Shown here: positions 1 through 11,639 of the stretch, piece after piece | Position numbering within the stretch: position 1 is the first letter of the stretch | Layout: every line of letters starts with the position of its first letter | Assembly (NCBI GenBank): GCA_032433765.1 | Contig: JAVIAB010000051.1 | Location: 51,362,030-51,426,029, forward strand | Direction of reading: 5' to 3' | DNA length: 64,000 nucleotides | DNA from: Megaustenia siamemsis | Taxonomy: Eukaryota; Mollusca; Gastropoda; Stylommatophora; Ariophantidae | Notes under the pieces: model-generated | What the model saw: only the letters and a program-made list of their open reading frames with translations | Databases searched by the model: none | What the model was told of the DNA's origin: nothing | Position numbers and translations under genes: made by a program

Positions 1-567
1 TAACAGAGTTCACTATAAGTTGCAGGATATCGGCGAATAACAGAGTTGACTAGAAGTGTCAGGATATAGGCAAATAACAGAGTTGACTATAAGTGTCAAG
101 ATATCGACAAATAACAGAGTTGACAATAAGTGTCAAGATATCGGCGAATAACAGAGTTGACTGTAAGTGTCAAGATATCGACAAATAACAGAGTTGACTA
201 TAAGTGTCAAGATATCGACAAATAACAGAGTTGACTATAAGTGTCAAGATATCGACAAATAACAGAGTTGACTATAAGTGTCAAGATATCGGCGAATAAC
301 AGAGTTGACTATAAGTGTCAAGATATCGACAAATAACAGAGTTGACTATAAGTGTCAAGATATCGGCGAATAACAGAGTTGACTATAAGTGTCAAGATAT
401 CGGCGAATAACAGAGTTGACTATAAGTGTCAAGATATCGACAAATAACAGAGTTGACTATAAGTGTCAAAATATCGGCGAATAACAGAGTTGACTATAAG
501 TGTCAAGATATCGGCGAATAACAGAGTTGACTATTAGTGTCAAGATATCGGCGAATAACAGAGCTGA
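1..567. repeat. 37-bp tandem array (minisatellite), about 15 copies
   Basis: A 37-bp unit repeats from the first base of the window, so the array runs off the left edge. Copies differ mainly at one place, reading either TCGACAAA or TCGGCGAA, and the two variants are interspersed. Each unit holds TTGAC-TATAAGT-GTCAA, a perfect 5-bp stem with a 7-base loop. The last copy decays at about 560-567. No coding function is seen. Confidence 0.95.
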
Positions 568-589
568 TCAAAACATTGCTCCACCAGCT

Positions 590-2454
590 AGCGGTGCTCA
601 TGGAAACAGACTATCCAGACCGGCCAAGCGAATAGGTTTTAAATTTGGAAAGCAACCCAGTACCCAAAAATGCCGTAATGAAGTCGGATGTGTTGGACCA
701 AAAGGCGCTAATATCACAGACAAGCTGCAAACCACAACACATCTACGCTCACTTAACCTCCACTTAAGGACGGATGATGAAGATGTCTATTTAGTATGTC
801 AGCAGTCATCGGATGAACGCCAGATATAAAAAAAAGAGAAAGAAAATAAAAGACAATGATGATGCCAATGAACATAAAACAATATCCTTCCTTACCTGGA
901 AACCCAACAGCAAAGATGACCCACAAATAATACTTATTTATGAGGAGGCCAATATTGTATACATCCAATATAACATAACTTTGTTGATATGTATGATTAA
1001 TTGTCATATTAATGTAAAATGAGTTGTTTATATGGTTACGCATATCGCTTGAGTTTTGTAGGGAAAAGGGAAAAAAAGGGAAAAAAATATCCAAAAGCTT
1101 AGTCTTCGATGGTTCACACTTGATCACATAACACATCCATGTGGAATCATTCAATAGCACTAGATTGACGTTCTACAAAATTAATAATGCAGTCAGTGTT
1201 ACTACATATTTTTTATCAAATATGTGTCCCAAAAGAATTGAATTTGTAAAAGTAATTTCTTAACGAGAGAACATTAAACATCCACACCACAACTTGTTAT
1301 TTCCTCTCTATCTCGTTAAACAGTGGCCATTGTGATCAGAAATCTGTCTCACACAAAATCCCTCGTATTCTGTAGATCTACAGGAGTATTTGACATCTCG
1401 CCAGCCCACTCGTAAGATTTTCAGCTGAGAGAGTTCTATCTCTACAAACTTCATTTTCTGCGACATGTTCACAGATTTATTTACCAAATTATGAAACTAA
1501 TTTTCGCCTTATTTATATTTTTTGAACCCGAAAGTGAGTTTTCATTTTATCAATGTCAGTTAAGAATCATTTATGAAGTATATCATCAGATGATAATTGA
1601 TAATAGCAGAAAGAATCAATATTCGACGATTGTCACTAACTTCATTCAACTATCCTTACAGCCCGTTCCCATTTCTGGGGTTTTTTGAGGGGTGGTAAGG
1701 AGGTAGCTCGGAGGACTGGAGAATAAAGTCCACTTATTCATTGTAATCAGCATTAGGTGTTCGGATCTGAGTTTTAATTTCACCCCCTACAGAAAGAAAA
1801 CAAAACCGTTTTGACTATTGTGATTCGAATTCGCAATCTACTGGTTGGAGTAATCTGCCTTCTTTGAATTTGCATTAGTCAATAAAGTTGCATCAATTAG
1901 TCAATAAATTTGCATTAATTAGTCAATAATAGTTTCAATATTTATTCAAAATGGGCCAAACGGTAAAAATAGCGCATTCTGGTTTTTTAAAAGAATAAAA
2001 AATAATTTCGCAACAGCCTGTGGTGTTAGGAAATATGTAAGTGCCAATATCGATATCATACAAATGTAGAAAAACCATTTGGTCTAAGCTAAATCCAGTT
2101 TTTTTATATATTAATATTGTAAGAAAAAATAAAATTTAGCAAGCTATATGCCTTTATGGAATTGCGTAGCATAAATATAAACCAACATTAGTTATGATTA
2201 ATATGTGTAGAATAGAGCATCATTGACGCCCATTGAATTTATATTTATAGATTAGTTAATTACAAAATTGTAAAAACAATTATTAATATTGCTGCAGTTC
2301 CATCCCTTCACGTTTGTTCATATTTTTTTCATGCACTGTTGCCTTGCATTTCCGCAATTAAAGAAAGAACTATTTTAAGATTAGTAGCTTAAAAAGTGGT
2401 TTAACAAATATAGAAGTGCCTTTGGATACATATCATGACACTCTAATTCAATAG
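590..2454. other. Mostly unassigned sequence; one dispersed repeat at about 660-830
   Basis: From about 660 to 830 the sequence resembles 12840-13000, with a shared translated core VGxVGPK followed by NIT. The rest (831-2454) is AT-rich with no recognisable gene, RNA or element. Short ORFs here have no family features and are treated as chance. Confidence 0.5.
660..830 (+). repeat. Dispersed repeat with VGxVGPK coding remnant, copy 1
   Basis: It aligns with 12840-13000. In both copies a plus-strand frame reads VGxVGPK, then NIT, then a Leu-Gln-rich stretch and SLN. Codon differences partly preserve the peptide, which suggests a decayed protein-coding repeat rather than a noncoding one. I do not recognise the family. 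It could be part of a LINE or of an unplaced transposon. Confidence 0.4.
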
Positions 2455-2515
2455 CGATCATCATCATCATCATCATCATGTGCCATAACGGTTGGCGTAG
2501 GTGATCATGTTCCTT

Positions 2516-3199
2516 CTATAATCTTCTATCTACAGTGCATCGTATCAGTTCTGTTGTTGACTGTTTTCCATGCCATGACACCAAGCTATCCCGTATTTTC
2601 ACTCTTTGTCGTCCGCGATCTCTCTTTCCTTTTATTTTGCCAGTTGTAACCAAGTATTCCAACTTTCCTGTTCTCATGATGTGCCCGAAAAATGTTGATT
2701 GCTTCTTTCTAATGTTTTTTAAGAGCTCCCTTTTTGTGTTGGCCTCTTTGAGAACTTCCTCATTGGTCTTTTTAGCTGTCCAGGGAACTTTCAACATTCT
2801 TCTGAGAAATCCCATCTCTGTGGCTTCTAATCGTCTTTTCATTTATTTGGTCAGAATTGGTTCTATATAGCACTGATGAACTCTCTTTCTCATTTTTATT
2901 GACATAGATTTGTTGCATAAGATATTTTTCATTTTCTGAAATGCTATTTTGGCCTGAGCTATTCTGCCTTTTATTTCTGTGGTGCATCTCCCATCTGACG
3001 TTATTATTGTGCATAAGTATTTGAAACGTTGTACTTGTTTCAGATTTGTCTCGTTTATTTTAATGCTGCATGATGGTGGTGATTGTTTCTTCGATATAAC
3101 TATTACTTCTGTTTTCATACTATTCAGACTGAGACCTTTCTTGTTGCTTTCTTTTACTATTATTTCTATCATTTCTTGTAGTTCATTTTCTGTCTCTGC
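2516..3199 (-). pseudogene. LINE family A: C-terminal part after the reverse transcriptase catalytic motif
   Basis: This continues the RT frame downstream of the in-frame TAA at 3200-3202. It shows the post-YADD signatures of RTE-like polymerases: a GLSLNS/KTEV strand, KYL and TSDGR, then the terminal FGHIMR and KRDRGRQR basic region. A further break lies near 2843, where a run of about ten residues present in the copy at 59771-60025 is missing and a stop is created. Downstream comes the (GAT)n tail. It is not expressible as a functional protein. Confidence 0.8.
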
Positions 3200-3202
3200 T
3201 TT

Positions 3203-4007
3203 TTAGACTGTGTCATCCGCATACCGCAAATTATTTATGTTGTGACCGTTGACTTCAATTCCTTGTTTGTCTGTTATTGATTTCATAATATATTCGCTGT
3301 AAAGTAAAAACAAATCCGGTGACAGAACACAGCCTTGTCTGACTCCTTGCTTTATATATTTGAATTGTCCTGTTTGGTTGTTAATTCGTATTGATGCTGT
3401 TTTTTGCCAGTACATGTTTTTTAAGATTCGCAGATCCTTGCCATCAATGTTTAATTTCTCCAGCATATTGATTATTTCCACATGCTTTACTTTGTCAAAT
3501 GCTTTCGTGTAGTCTATAAAGCACATATATAGATCTTTCTTTACCTCTATAGATCTTTCTATCAATGTTCTTAAGATGTATATTGCATTATTGGTGCCAT
3601 TTCCTTCCACAAATCCACATTGTTCCTCACTTATTTCTGGTTTTATTTTGTTCCTTACATGTCTCATGATTATTCTTAGTAATATTTTAGTCATATGGTT
3701 CATGAGACTAATAGTGCGATGGTCTTCACAATCAGTGGCTCCTGACTTCTTCGGGATGGCTACAAAGATAGATTTTAGTAGATCTTCGGGTGTGTGTCCA
3801 GTGTTATATATGTCATTAAGTAATTTTGTTTTGACTTGTACTCCCAGCTCTCCTAATGCATTTATCTCTTCGATTGTTATATTGTCAGGACCTGGAGCTT
3901 TGCCTCTTTTCATGTGTTGAATTGCGTCCTCCACTTTACTCTGCATTATTGGTGGTCCTGTGTCTTCATTTGAATTGTTTAATTCTGGTCTTTCATCAGC
4001 ATAGAGT
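3203..4007 (-). pseudogene. LINE family A: reverse transcriptase core
   Basis: RT domain of a non-LTR element, which would prime reverse transcription on nicked target DNA. Visible motifs in order are KRGKAPGPDNI (fingers), AIPKK, CGFVEGNGT, FIDYTKAFDKV (first catalytic Asp), GVRQGCVLSPDLF and NLRYADD (catalytic YADD). The frame ends right after YADDTV in TAA; the related plus-strand copies read Leu-Ile-Ala there. The 5' side is cut at 4007 by the hAT target duplication. The catalytic residues survive but the protein is interrupted on both sides. Confidence 0.85.
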
Positions 4008-6434
4008 TAAGGTGACCATATTTTTGAAATCCCATTCCGGGACGGAATAGTTTTTACTTCAAATTTCCACCAATAAAATTACATTTCTTCTTGCTGTCAT
4101 TTTCAAGTGAATAATACATACATTTTAAAACATCTAATAATATAGACCTACAATACGCTATCAGGATAATCAGGAGATAAAAAAACAACAGTGATACTCA
4201 CTTAAATTGAAGGTGAAACAGAGATGCTGTACTTTTCAGATGAGTGAATTTTCTGTAAAATGTCCTTCTTTGTATGCAGCATATTATAAAATTCGACACA
4301 TGTTCCCTCATAGTTCACTTTGGTGATCAACATGGCTTTTAAAGTTTCAACACCTAGTTGTGTTTTATCATTTGTCCACAAACTGTTCATCAGAGAAAAC
4401 ACTCGTTCTGTTGCAGCATTTGTTCCATGTAGACACAAAAAGAACTCTGCCAACTTCAGAATATGTGAAACGGGCACATGATTGTTTCTGAAGTGGGAAG
4501 CTAGTTCAACCCAACGCTGCCCTGGTAATGTTTTATTAAGACTCCACTCACTAATTTTTTGTGAAGTAATGAACTGTTTCATGTAGACATATTCGTCATA
4601 CATTTCATTTTCTGGAAAGTCGACTGAAGGCACTGTTTGACTCACTAAGGATGAAGACTTCTCAATATCTTCCCAATTTGGATGTTCTGTTCAGCATTAC
4701 CCAGCTGTAAGACTCTAGGTTTTGAAAATTATTTGCAGCCCATTTCTTCAAATAACTTAAAGCTGTTTCATAAAATGAAGAAACACTGGCGTTAAACTTT
4801 TTCACATCATCACGTGGAAATCCTTCCATTTCCAGCTTTTTAAGGATTATCTGAACTCTTGATGGCAAGAAGCCGTCTTCCAGCTTGGACTCCAAGATAG
4901 CTTTCAACCTATTGATGTTGTCAATGACTTCAAATACAGTGACCATCTGCCCCTCTACTTTCTGCACTGCTTCGTGGAAAGAGGATGCCTGACTGTGAAC
5001 CAAAATAAGCCATGCCTCAGACAGTGGGTTTTCAAAGAATTCCTGTATAAAAAAAACTGGGCATCTGTCTTGAGATTGAAAATATGATTTTAGAGGCAGG
5101 AACATATAAAGAACCCTTTCAACAGCAGGCAAGAGCGCAAGCCACCTAGTTTGTGCATAACCTAAAATCATCTGGAAGTCTGTGTCGACAAACTGACAAA
5201 ACTCCTTGAGACTTTCAACTCTAATTGTGTATGATTTGAAGTACAGATACATTTTTGCAATAGTCTTTTCAACATCAGCAGGCAATACGTCTGCAGCTTC
5301 TCGAACAGTGTTGTGGAAAATATGGCAAGCACACCCAACACCTATCAAACTATGTCCAAGGTTTTCTTTCAGTTTTGTGAAAACATTGTTCTGTCCTTTT
5401 CTTTCAGCGCCCCCAAAATTAGAATTTGTGTTGTCTGCACATAATCCAACTACTTTCAGTTCTAAACCATTTTCAGTTAGACAGTCAATAAGAAAACTAC
5501 TTACTATATCAGATGTTTCACCCAGCAATGACTTCAACTCTAATATTTTAACTTTCAGTCCCTTATTGCGATCAAAGTATCTGACAAGCAAAGGAAAAAT
5601 CTTGATTTCTTTGTGGTTGGAGGCATCTGTCAGTATGGAGATAAATGTTACGTTTTCTAGGTCACATCTCAACTCGTTTAGAGCATGGGGTGTGAACACA
5701 TTCCGAATAATAGCTTCTGTTTTCGTACGTGCACAAGCAAATTTTGGTTCTAAAGTTACCTGAAGCAATTTTGATGTGCAGTCCATAGATCTAAACGTGT
5801 GATTGTGCATCACTGTATGATATGCAAAGGCACCTTCTGTAGCAGCTAACTGTTCTTCTTTGTCACCAACCTGTTCAGCTCGAAAAAAATTTGTCAACGA
5901 CGAGCTTGATGCAGCAGTAGCGACGGCTCTCTTTATGACTATTTATGTGGCTCTTAATATTACCACGTCCAATATGGTTAATAGTAAACCCGGATGAACA
6001 TATATTACTTCTTACAGTGAAGTCTGATGACGATGTAGACTTTTTTATAAAAGGGTATTCCTTTTGTAAATCTTGATTAAAACTACAATTACGCTTCGGT
6101 GCCATTTTTTGCGAAAGTGAAAGTTAGTAACACAACGAATATATACGAGATTTAAAACTAGGAGCGCATTCTACTGTTTTGATATTAAACAAAATTGTCT
6201 ACACAGCAACGGAATAATATTTTTTTAAATTGAAGAAATGTACGCCGTATACCAAAATGACAAAATTGGTAAACGTTTGTGTCCCAAATTATTTTTTATC
6301 AAATCCGGGACAAAAGCTAAATAAATATGCCAAAATCGGGACAAAACCGGTACGGCAGCTAAACCGGGACAAAGGTTCAAAAAATGTCAAATTCCGGGAC
6401 TGTCCCGGACAATCCGGGACGAATGGTCACCTTA
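4008..6434 (-). mobile_element. hAT-superfamily DNA transposon inserted in LINE family A
   Basis: The ends are inverted: TAAGGTGACCAT at 4008-4019 and its complement at 6423-6434. The 8-bp sequence CATAGAGT stands directly outside both ends (4000-4007 and 6435-6442), which is the hAT target-site duplication length. A subterminal CCGGGAC motif recurs near both ends. It encodes a broken hAT transposase on the minus strand. The clean target duplication shows that it inserted whole and later than the LINE around it. Confidence 0.93.
4202..6105 (-). pseudogene. hAT transposase, broken by at least two frameshifts
   Basis: Cut-and-paste transposase in three frame blocks. 6105-5875: N-terminal part starting MAPKRN, with a degenerate BED-like zinc-finger region (Cys pair, then HINSH). 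5897-4662: RNase H-like core with ILTDAS (first Asp, about residue 91 of this block), LCADNT (second Asp, about 155), the C-x2-H in GCACH (about 189-192) and an RWLAL segment. 4645-4202: C-terminal hAT dimerisation region with ATERVFS, carrying the catalytic Glu, then MLITKVNY. The first frameshift sits at a run of seven T near 5885; the second lies near 4690. The catalytic D-D-E residues are all present, so the copy is fairly young; either indel could be an assembly error in a homopolymer. Confidence 0.85.
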
Positions 6435-6435
6435 C

Positions 6436-7858
6436 ATAGAGTTGACTGATATATTCTGTCCATCTTTCCATTGTCTTCTCCTGTCCCATTATTATATTTC
6501 CTTCCTTTGACACATCCTGAAACTTTGACTTCTTTTCTTCCTGTTAATTCATTTAACTGATTGTGCATACATTTTGAGTCTTTCTTTTGTAGTTTTTCCA
6601 TTTCTTCACATTTCTGTTTTAACCATCCTTCCTTTGCTTCACTGCACTTATTTTGGATCTCTTTGTGCAATATTTTGTATGTCCGTTCTTCTTTCTTATG
6701 TTTTCTTCTTTCGTCCATTAGTTGTAATATTTCTTCTGTCATCCATTTCTTTTTGTTGATTCTTTTAGTCACTGGTATTACTTCTTTTGATGTTTGTTGA
6801 ATAGATTGTTTGAGCATTTCCCACTGCTCCTGGATTTCATGTATTTTCTCAATAGCATTATATCTATTTTGTACTATCGTGCTGTACTTATCACTCATCT
6901 GTTTATCTACTCTTAGCATATCTAGTTCTAATTTTATATTTATTGGTGATTTCTGTGCCTTCCGCAGTTTTATTCTTATCTTTCCAACTACTGGTACATG
7001 GTCACTGTTGCAATCTGTTCCTGGCCTTGTTTTAACCGATGTTAGCCCATTCCTGAATCTTCTCTGTACCAGTATAAAATCAATTTGATTATGTACTTTT
7101 TTGTATGGGCTTTGCCATGTCCATAGTCGCCTTGGGTGTTGTTTGAACCAGGTGTTACCTATAATCATTTCATGTGTTTTTACCCAATCTATCAATCTAT
7201 CCCCTCTGTCATTCGTCTCACCAAGGCCATGCCCCCCAGTCACATTTTGCACGTTAGCTGTTCCTACCTTTGCATTGAAATCCCCTAATATAATAGTTAT
7301 TTCTTGGGGTTTACACTGTTCCATGGTCGCCTCTAGCTCTGCATAAAAAGTGTCAATGTCTTCTTCTTCGCTATTACTTGTTGGTGCATAAACTTGAATT
7401 ATGTTGATATCCATTGGTCTGCCTCTCAATTTTACTAGCAGAAATCTGTCTGATACTGGCCAAAATCCTTTCACTGTTTTGCTCCTTTCTCTATGTAACA
7501 TGATGCCTACTCCTCTTTCGTGTGTGGTTCCCCCAGAGTAAATTACATTTCCACTGTCGTGTTGTAATAATCCTGCTCCTGTCCATCTCATTTCACATAG
7601 TCCCAAGATGTTCAATCTCATTCTCTTCATTTCTTGGCTGATGTTTTCTAGTTTTCCAACCTGGAATGCTGATCTAATGTTCCAAGTTCCTATTGCTAGT
7701 GTCTCTTTATTTTTGATCTTGCATACAGTAGCTTGATGACGATCGGGTGTCACATGTAGCACATGACGCTCCCTACCGGACGAGGTGGCTGTGAAGCCCC
7801 CATTAACGTCGTTAGCTGTAAATATAAGGTTGTGATTTGCCATGATTATTCCAGGCAA
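6436..7858 (-). pseudogene. LINE family A: AP-type endonuclease and linker
   Basis: N-terminal endonuclease (EEP/APE superfamily) that nicks target DNA for retrotransposition. The ATG at 7856-7858 gives MPGIIMANHN. Catalytic motifs are all visible: TWN (residues 58-60), CEMRWTG with the catalytic Glu at 89, VYAPTSN (156-162), GDFNAKVG (192-199), NQIDFI (257-262) and NSDHVPV (284-290). The EN type matches the craniofacial development protein 2-like group. After the EN the frame continues into a charged linker, then shifts near 6500; the last about 19 codons of the open frame are hAT sequence. It is followed at 4007 by the RT. Confidence 0.88.
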
Positions 7859-8106
7859 TTTAAGAAGGTATTTGCCATTCCTTTCCTTCTTGGCAGTGAC
7901 TGTACTAGTCGGAGATCGCAGCCAATGTCTCTATACATGTGATCCTCTGCCTACCATCGCGGTGTGGGGACCATAACCGGCACTACTTGTCGGCTGCTCC
8001 CACAACACCACCTGCTCCAATGGCTTCACATAACCCTAATAAGGGGGCTAGAACGAGAGCTCCACCTTGCCCAGGGGTGTACCGAAGACTAGCGGAGGAG
8101 ACGCGA
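7859..8106 (-). other. LINE family A 5' leader
   Basis: A GC-richer stretch just upstream of the endonuclease start. It contains no long frame and ends where a second, oppositely oriented family A fragment begins. It is probably the element's 5' UTR and internal promoter region. No target duplication is visible at the outer edge. Confidence 0.5.
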
Positions 8107-8420
8107 AAGTTTCATGGACAGCTTTTTAAAAAAAAGACCAACGAAAAAATTCTTAAATAGGTCCTCACAAAAATACGAGGTCCTAAAAAACGCTAGAAAG
8201 AAGCAATCAAAATGGTTTGTGCACATCATGATACTAGGAAAGTTGGAGTACTTGGCAAAATACAGGGAAATAGAGGTCGCGGACGACAAAGAGAGAAAAC
8301 ATTAGATAGTTTTCTGTTATGACACTGAAAACAGTCAGCAACAGAATTGATACGATGCACTGTGGATAGAGATTTGTGGAAGGACGTGATCGCCTACGCC
8401 AATCGGTATAACAAATGATG
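8107..8420 (+). mobile_element. LINE family A, 5'-truncated 3' fragment
   Basis: Starts at the equivalent of the WTAKK segment and runs through the C-terminal KKQ region, the basic R-x-R region and the 3' end with GATGATGAT. It matches 60045-60330 and the complement of 2516-2790. Several stops are present. It abuts the 5' leader of the minus-strand copy, so the two elements stand head against fragment. Confidence 0.8.
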
Positions 8421-8707
8421 ATGATATATCCAGGTAGTATATTTGTTAACATCTACTAGACCTCACAATTTAAATGTTATAGGAGCCAGTGTTCATTGTC
8501 ATTTTAATTACATCCTTCCACTCTGCTGTCAGGCTCTGTTTCTTGGTTTTCTTCTTTTCCTCGGGTGAGTCGACAGAAGAGCGTCACGTCACACTGTGTT
8601 TGAACTAAGTAGCGATAATCAATACGCCGCTCAAAATAGATAATGAGGTGCTAGCGGAAACAAATAGGTTTACAAAACATTGGACGCGTAAAACAGGAAG
8701 GGAGTCT
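8421..8707. other. Unassigned spacer
   Basis: No gene, RNA or repeat recognised between the LINE tail and the inverted repeat. Confidence 0.5.
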
Positions 8708-9545
8708 GAAAGAATATTTTTGTAAATGCATAAATAAATATAAAATTGCCTTTTTTCTAATCTAAATAATGTTTGAAGACCATCCCAGAACAAAATAAGG
8801 ATAAATGAAAGCGGGTCATTTAAAAAAATAAAACAAGCTATATAGATCTAAATGCTGGTGAAGGAAATAAAAGGGAGATATAAAGACTATTATCGGTTCA
8901 TCGAACCTTCCTTAAGAAAATTTCAAAATTGTTTAGCCAAACAAAATAGCAACAAAGAACTAGTCAACAGTCACAACAAACTAGAAATGTACACAGTAAT
9001 AATCAGTAGAAGTCAATGTTGGATACACCTCGAACTAAGAAAATAATAATAAATCCATTGCGATAAATTATAAGCAATAGAGCTTCAATTTTGGAAGGAG
9101 AACAAGAAGACAAAGAGCAAGTTGGTGAAGAGAAGTCTCCAAATAGATGTGCATTGTAAACTAGACTTGCAGACCTTGTTTAATACTGCTACAAGATTAT
9201 TATCAGTGTAATACTGATTATTACTTTCTATATTTCTAGTTTGTTATGACTGTTGTCTAGTTCTTTGTCGCTATTTTATTTGGCCAAAGTTATGACTGTT
9301 GTCTAGTTCTTTGTCGCTATTTTATTTGACGAAGGTGTTTTGATAATCTTCTTAAGTAAGGTTCGAGCAAACGATAATAATCTTTATGTCTCCCTTTTAT
9401 TTTCTTCACCAGTTTTAGATCCATATAACCGTTTTTGTCTTCTTTCATTTATTCTTATCTTGTTCTGGGATGATCGTCAAGCATTATTTAGATTATAATT
9501 ACCACTTTTTAATTTGTTTATACATTTACAAAAATACTCTCTCGT
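8708..9545. repeat. Large imperfect inverted repeat (foldback), arms about 300-345 bp
   Basis: The left arm (about 8708-9015) and the complement of the right arm (about 9200-9545) align along their length. Shared blocks are GTAAATGCATAA/GTAAATGTATAA, ATCTAAATAATG, CATCCCAGAACAA, CTGGTGAAG, AAATAAAAGGGAGA, TTATTATCG and ATAGCAACAAAGAACTAG. The spacer is about 185 bp. The right arm alone has a 49-bp direct duplication (near 9240-9340). Arm divergence is moderate. No transposase and no obvious target duplication are seen. A transcript through it would fold into a long hairpin. Confidence 0.8.
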
Positions 9546-10574
9546 GGAAGGTAGGTAGTTTGTGCTCCCACTCTATATGAGAGCACTGATTTCATAGTCT
9601 CTGATCAACGACAAGACGTTCATGTCTAACCAACGCTGTAGCAGCACATATGATTCCAGGTAACACTTCCATTATCATTCTCATTACGCTTGAATGAAGC
9701 CGTCATTGAGGCTCGCTCATGCCATGGGAAGTCTGCCCGTTTCAGACCAATAGTTTCCATAATGACTTTTAGCAATTCACGCAACTTTAGCTCTAGCTGA
9801 GTCAACAGAATGACGTTACCCACCAGCAGATCTCGTAAGGGGATCCCATTAAAACTAGCGTGACGTCTGAGCTGACTTCCACCACACAATTACTTATACT
9901 TTAGCCCAATAACTCAAGCCAAATGTTCCATAATTGGCCCAATCGCAAAATGCGAGCGTAGAAAACAAATATGTTTCTTTTTGAAGTGAACAATTAAACA
10001 ATAAATCATGTCTTTGAAAACTGTCCAGAGTGATGTCTCTTTTGTGGTGATAAGAGAAGCCTAAATACCAAACTTTTTGTAAGTGACAGATATTTGTTAC
10101 ATGAGAGCAATAGAAGAGGAAGAATAATATAGACGTTGTGGGAATGGAGGTTAAAGTAGTGATAACTGAGTGGAAGAGATAGAAAAAAAACGTTTTTACA
10201 CAGAAAAAAAAATCTATTTTTAAAAATTAACTATGAAACAACAAATAACATATTTTTAGAAAATTAATAAATGCATAATTATATGCCAAAAGTGATTCTA
10301 GAATGAACAGTGTAAAGCGAAATAGCAGATGCAAGCAAAGACTTACGTTGGCTAGTGACATCAGGAGCTAATGGCCATGTAGGTAATCAACGTTCGTTGC
10401 GTTGTGAGCCAATATAATGATTATAATCAATTAGAAAAAGAAAAACATGGCATGCTGTGGCGTCAAATTGGTATTAGTGTATAATGGGTTAGCGACAAGC
10501 TTGTCTTCAGTAACAGAAACAATGCAGTAAATAATACATTTGATACAAGTAAGTGTAATACTGTACATGATACA
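9546..10574. other. Unassigned sequence
   Basis: AT-rich; no gene, RNA or element recognised. Short ORFs are not supported. Confidence 0.5.
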
Positions 10575-10885
10575 TGAGTAGTGTACATGAAAACGTTCTG
10601 AAAGAAGCCAAAGCAAACTGAGCGCTAATTTCCAATATTAGGAAGAAACAATCAGCAATTTTTCACCATGTAATGAGAAGGATACAGCTGGAATATATTG
10701 TAACAACTGGAAAAATCGAGGGACGAAGAGATAGAAGGAAGCAAAGAGAAAAGATACCATATAGCTTAAGAGAATGGCTTGGCAGAAGGTCAACAATGGA
10801 AATGATAAATAACAGTCGAGATCGAAAGCTGTGGGGAGACATGATCACTTATGCCAGCAGGCACGGTGCTTGATGATGAGGTAAT
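10575..10885 (+). mobile_element. LINE family A2, 3' fragment
   Basis: C-terminal coding remnant with KKQS, MRR-x-QLEY, TTGKIEGRRD, KQREKIP, REW and RDRKLWGDM, followed by TGATGATGA. It closely matches 63060-63288. It is 5'-truncated and in a broken frame. Confidence 0.8.
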
Positions 10886-10889
10886 GCTA

Positions 10890-11280
10890 ATTTCGTTTTT
10901 GAAAATGTTTAACTCATCAAATATATTATTTTCTTTCTCTCCAATTGTTTCTTTAACTCGTTTAGTTGTTTCCATTTGCATCGAATGTATCATAGCCTAC
11001 TTTAGCTGGACTTGAGCGCAGGTAAACCAAATCCGGAAAACCTCTATCTTGAAGTTTTCAGCTTTGCGACCAGCAATGGTTGAAGCTACAATGACGTCAG
11101 TCGTAAAAAGCTCTCGCAGCTGGATGCACAACGCTAGCGGAAGTTTTCCGGGGTATCCTTTTCTGTGTTCTTTTAATCTGTTGTCAATGTACAAGTGCTG
11201 GCACATTTACTTTACCTTCAAGTTGATCAAAAATGTCATGAAAATATCTTTTAAAAAGGTAATGGTCAATTTTTAAAAGT
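10890..11280. other. Unassigned sequence
   Basis: Nothing recognisable; no convincing ORF or RNA. Confidence 0.4.
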
Positions 11281-11284
11281 TATT

Positions 11285-11600
11285 ATTGTCTTTTGAAAAA
11301 AGATTTTCAAACAGATTTGGAAAAGTAAACTTAAAACAAATACAACGAACACGATGCCACTGGATAGGACAACACTGCGGAAGCCATCTGAGAGCATTAC
11401 ACGACATGCCCTTTATTTCAGAATTCCCAAGGAAAAAAAGACAAAGAGGAAGATCAAAATATACCCTGGAGAAGAGATGGAAGCAGAGATAAAGATGATG
11501 GGGAAGATATAGAATGATCAGAACGGTTTGGAAAGTGTTTGTTAAAGACCTATGCTTCACAGGGAGTTGTAAGAAAGAAGGTGAAGAAATTTAAAACGTG
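11285..11600 (+). mobile_element. LINE family D, 3' fragment
   Basis: The coding remnant reads QRTRCHWIGQHCG, then a GRSKYTLEKRWKQR-like region, then a frame-shifted R-TVWKVFV segment. It aligns with the complement of 13600-13860. Stops and indels are present. Confidence 0.7.
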
Positions 11601-11639
11601 CAAATTTAATAGAAGAGGACGCTATCGTAGCATTATAAA

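Larger units (their letters stand above)
2459..8106 (-). mobile_element. RTE-like non-LTR retrotransposon (LINE family A), near full length, split by a hAT element
   Basis: On the minus strand the order is: 5' leader (about 8106-7859), endonuclease (7858 to about 6500), reverse transcriptase (about 4007-3203), C-terminal region (3199-2516) and a 3' (GAT)n tail read as (ATC)n at about 2459-2479. Without the hAT at 4008-6434 and one copy of its target duplication, the element is about 3.2 kb, a usual RTE size. The EN is of the craniofacial-development-protein-2-like type often found in RTE elements. The copy is dead: a frameshift near 6500, a TAA after the YADD motif (3200-3202), a small deletion near 2843 and the hAT insertion. 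Clade assignment is from motif style, not from a tree. Confidence 0.85.

Noticed and set aside
2459..8420. Twin-priming inversion of a single LINE A copy
   Set aside because: The plus-strand fragment contains its own 3' end with a GAT tail, so there are two 3' ends and therefore two insertions.
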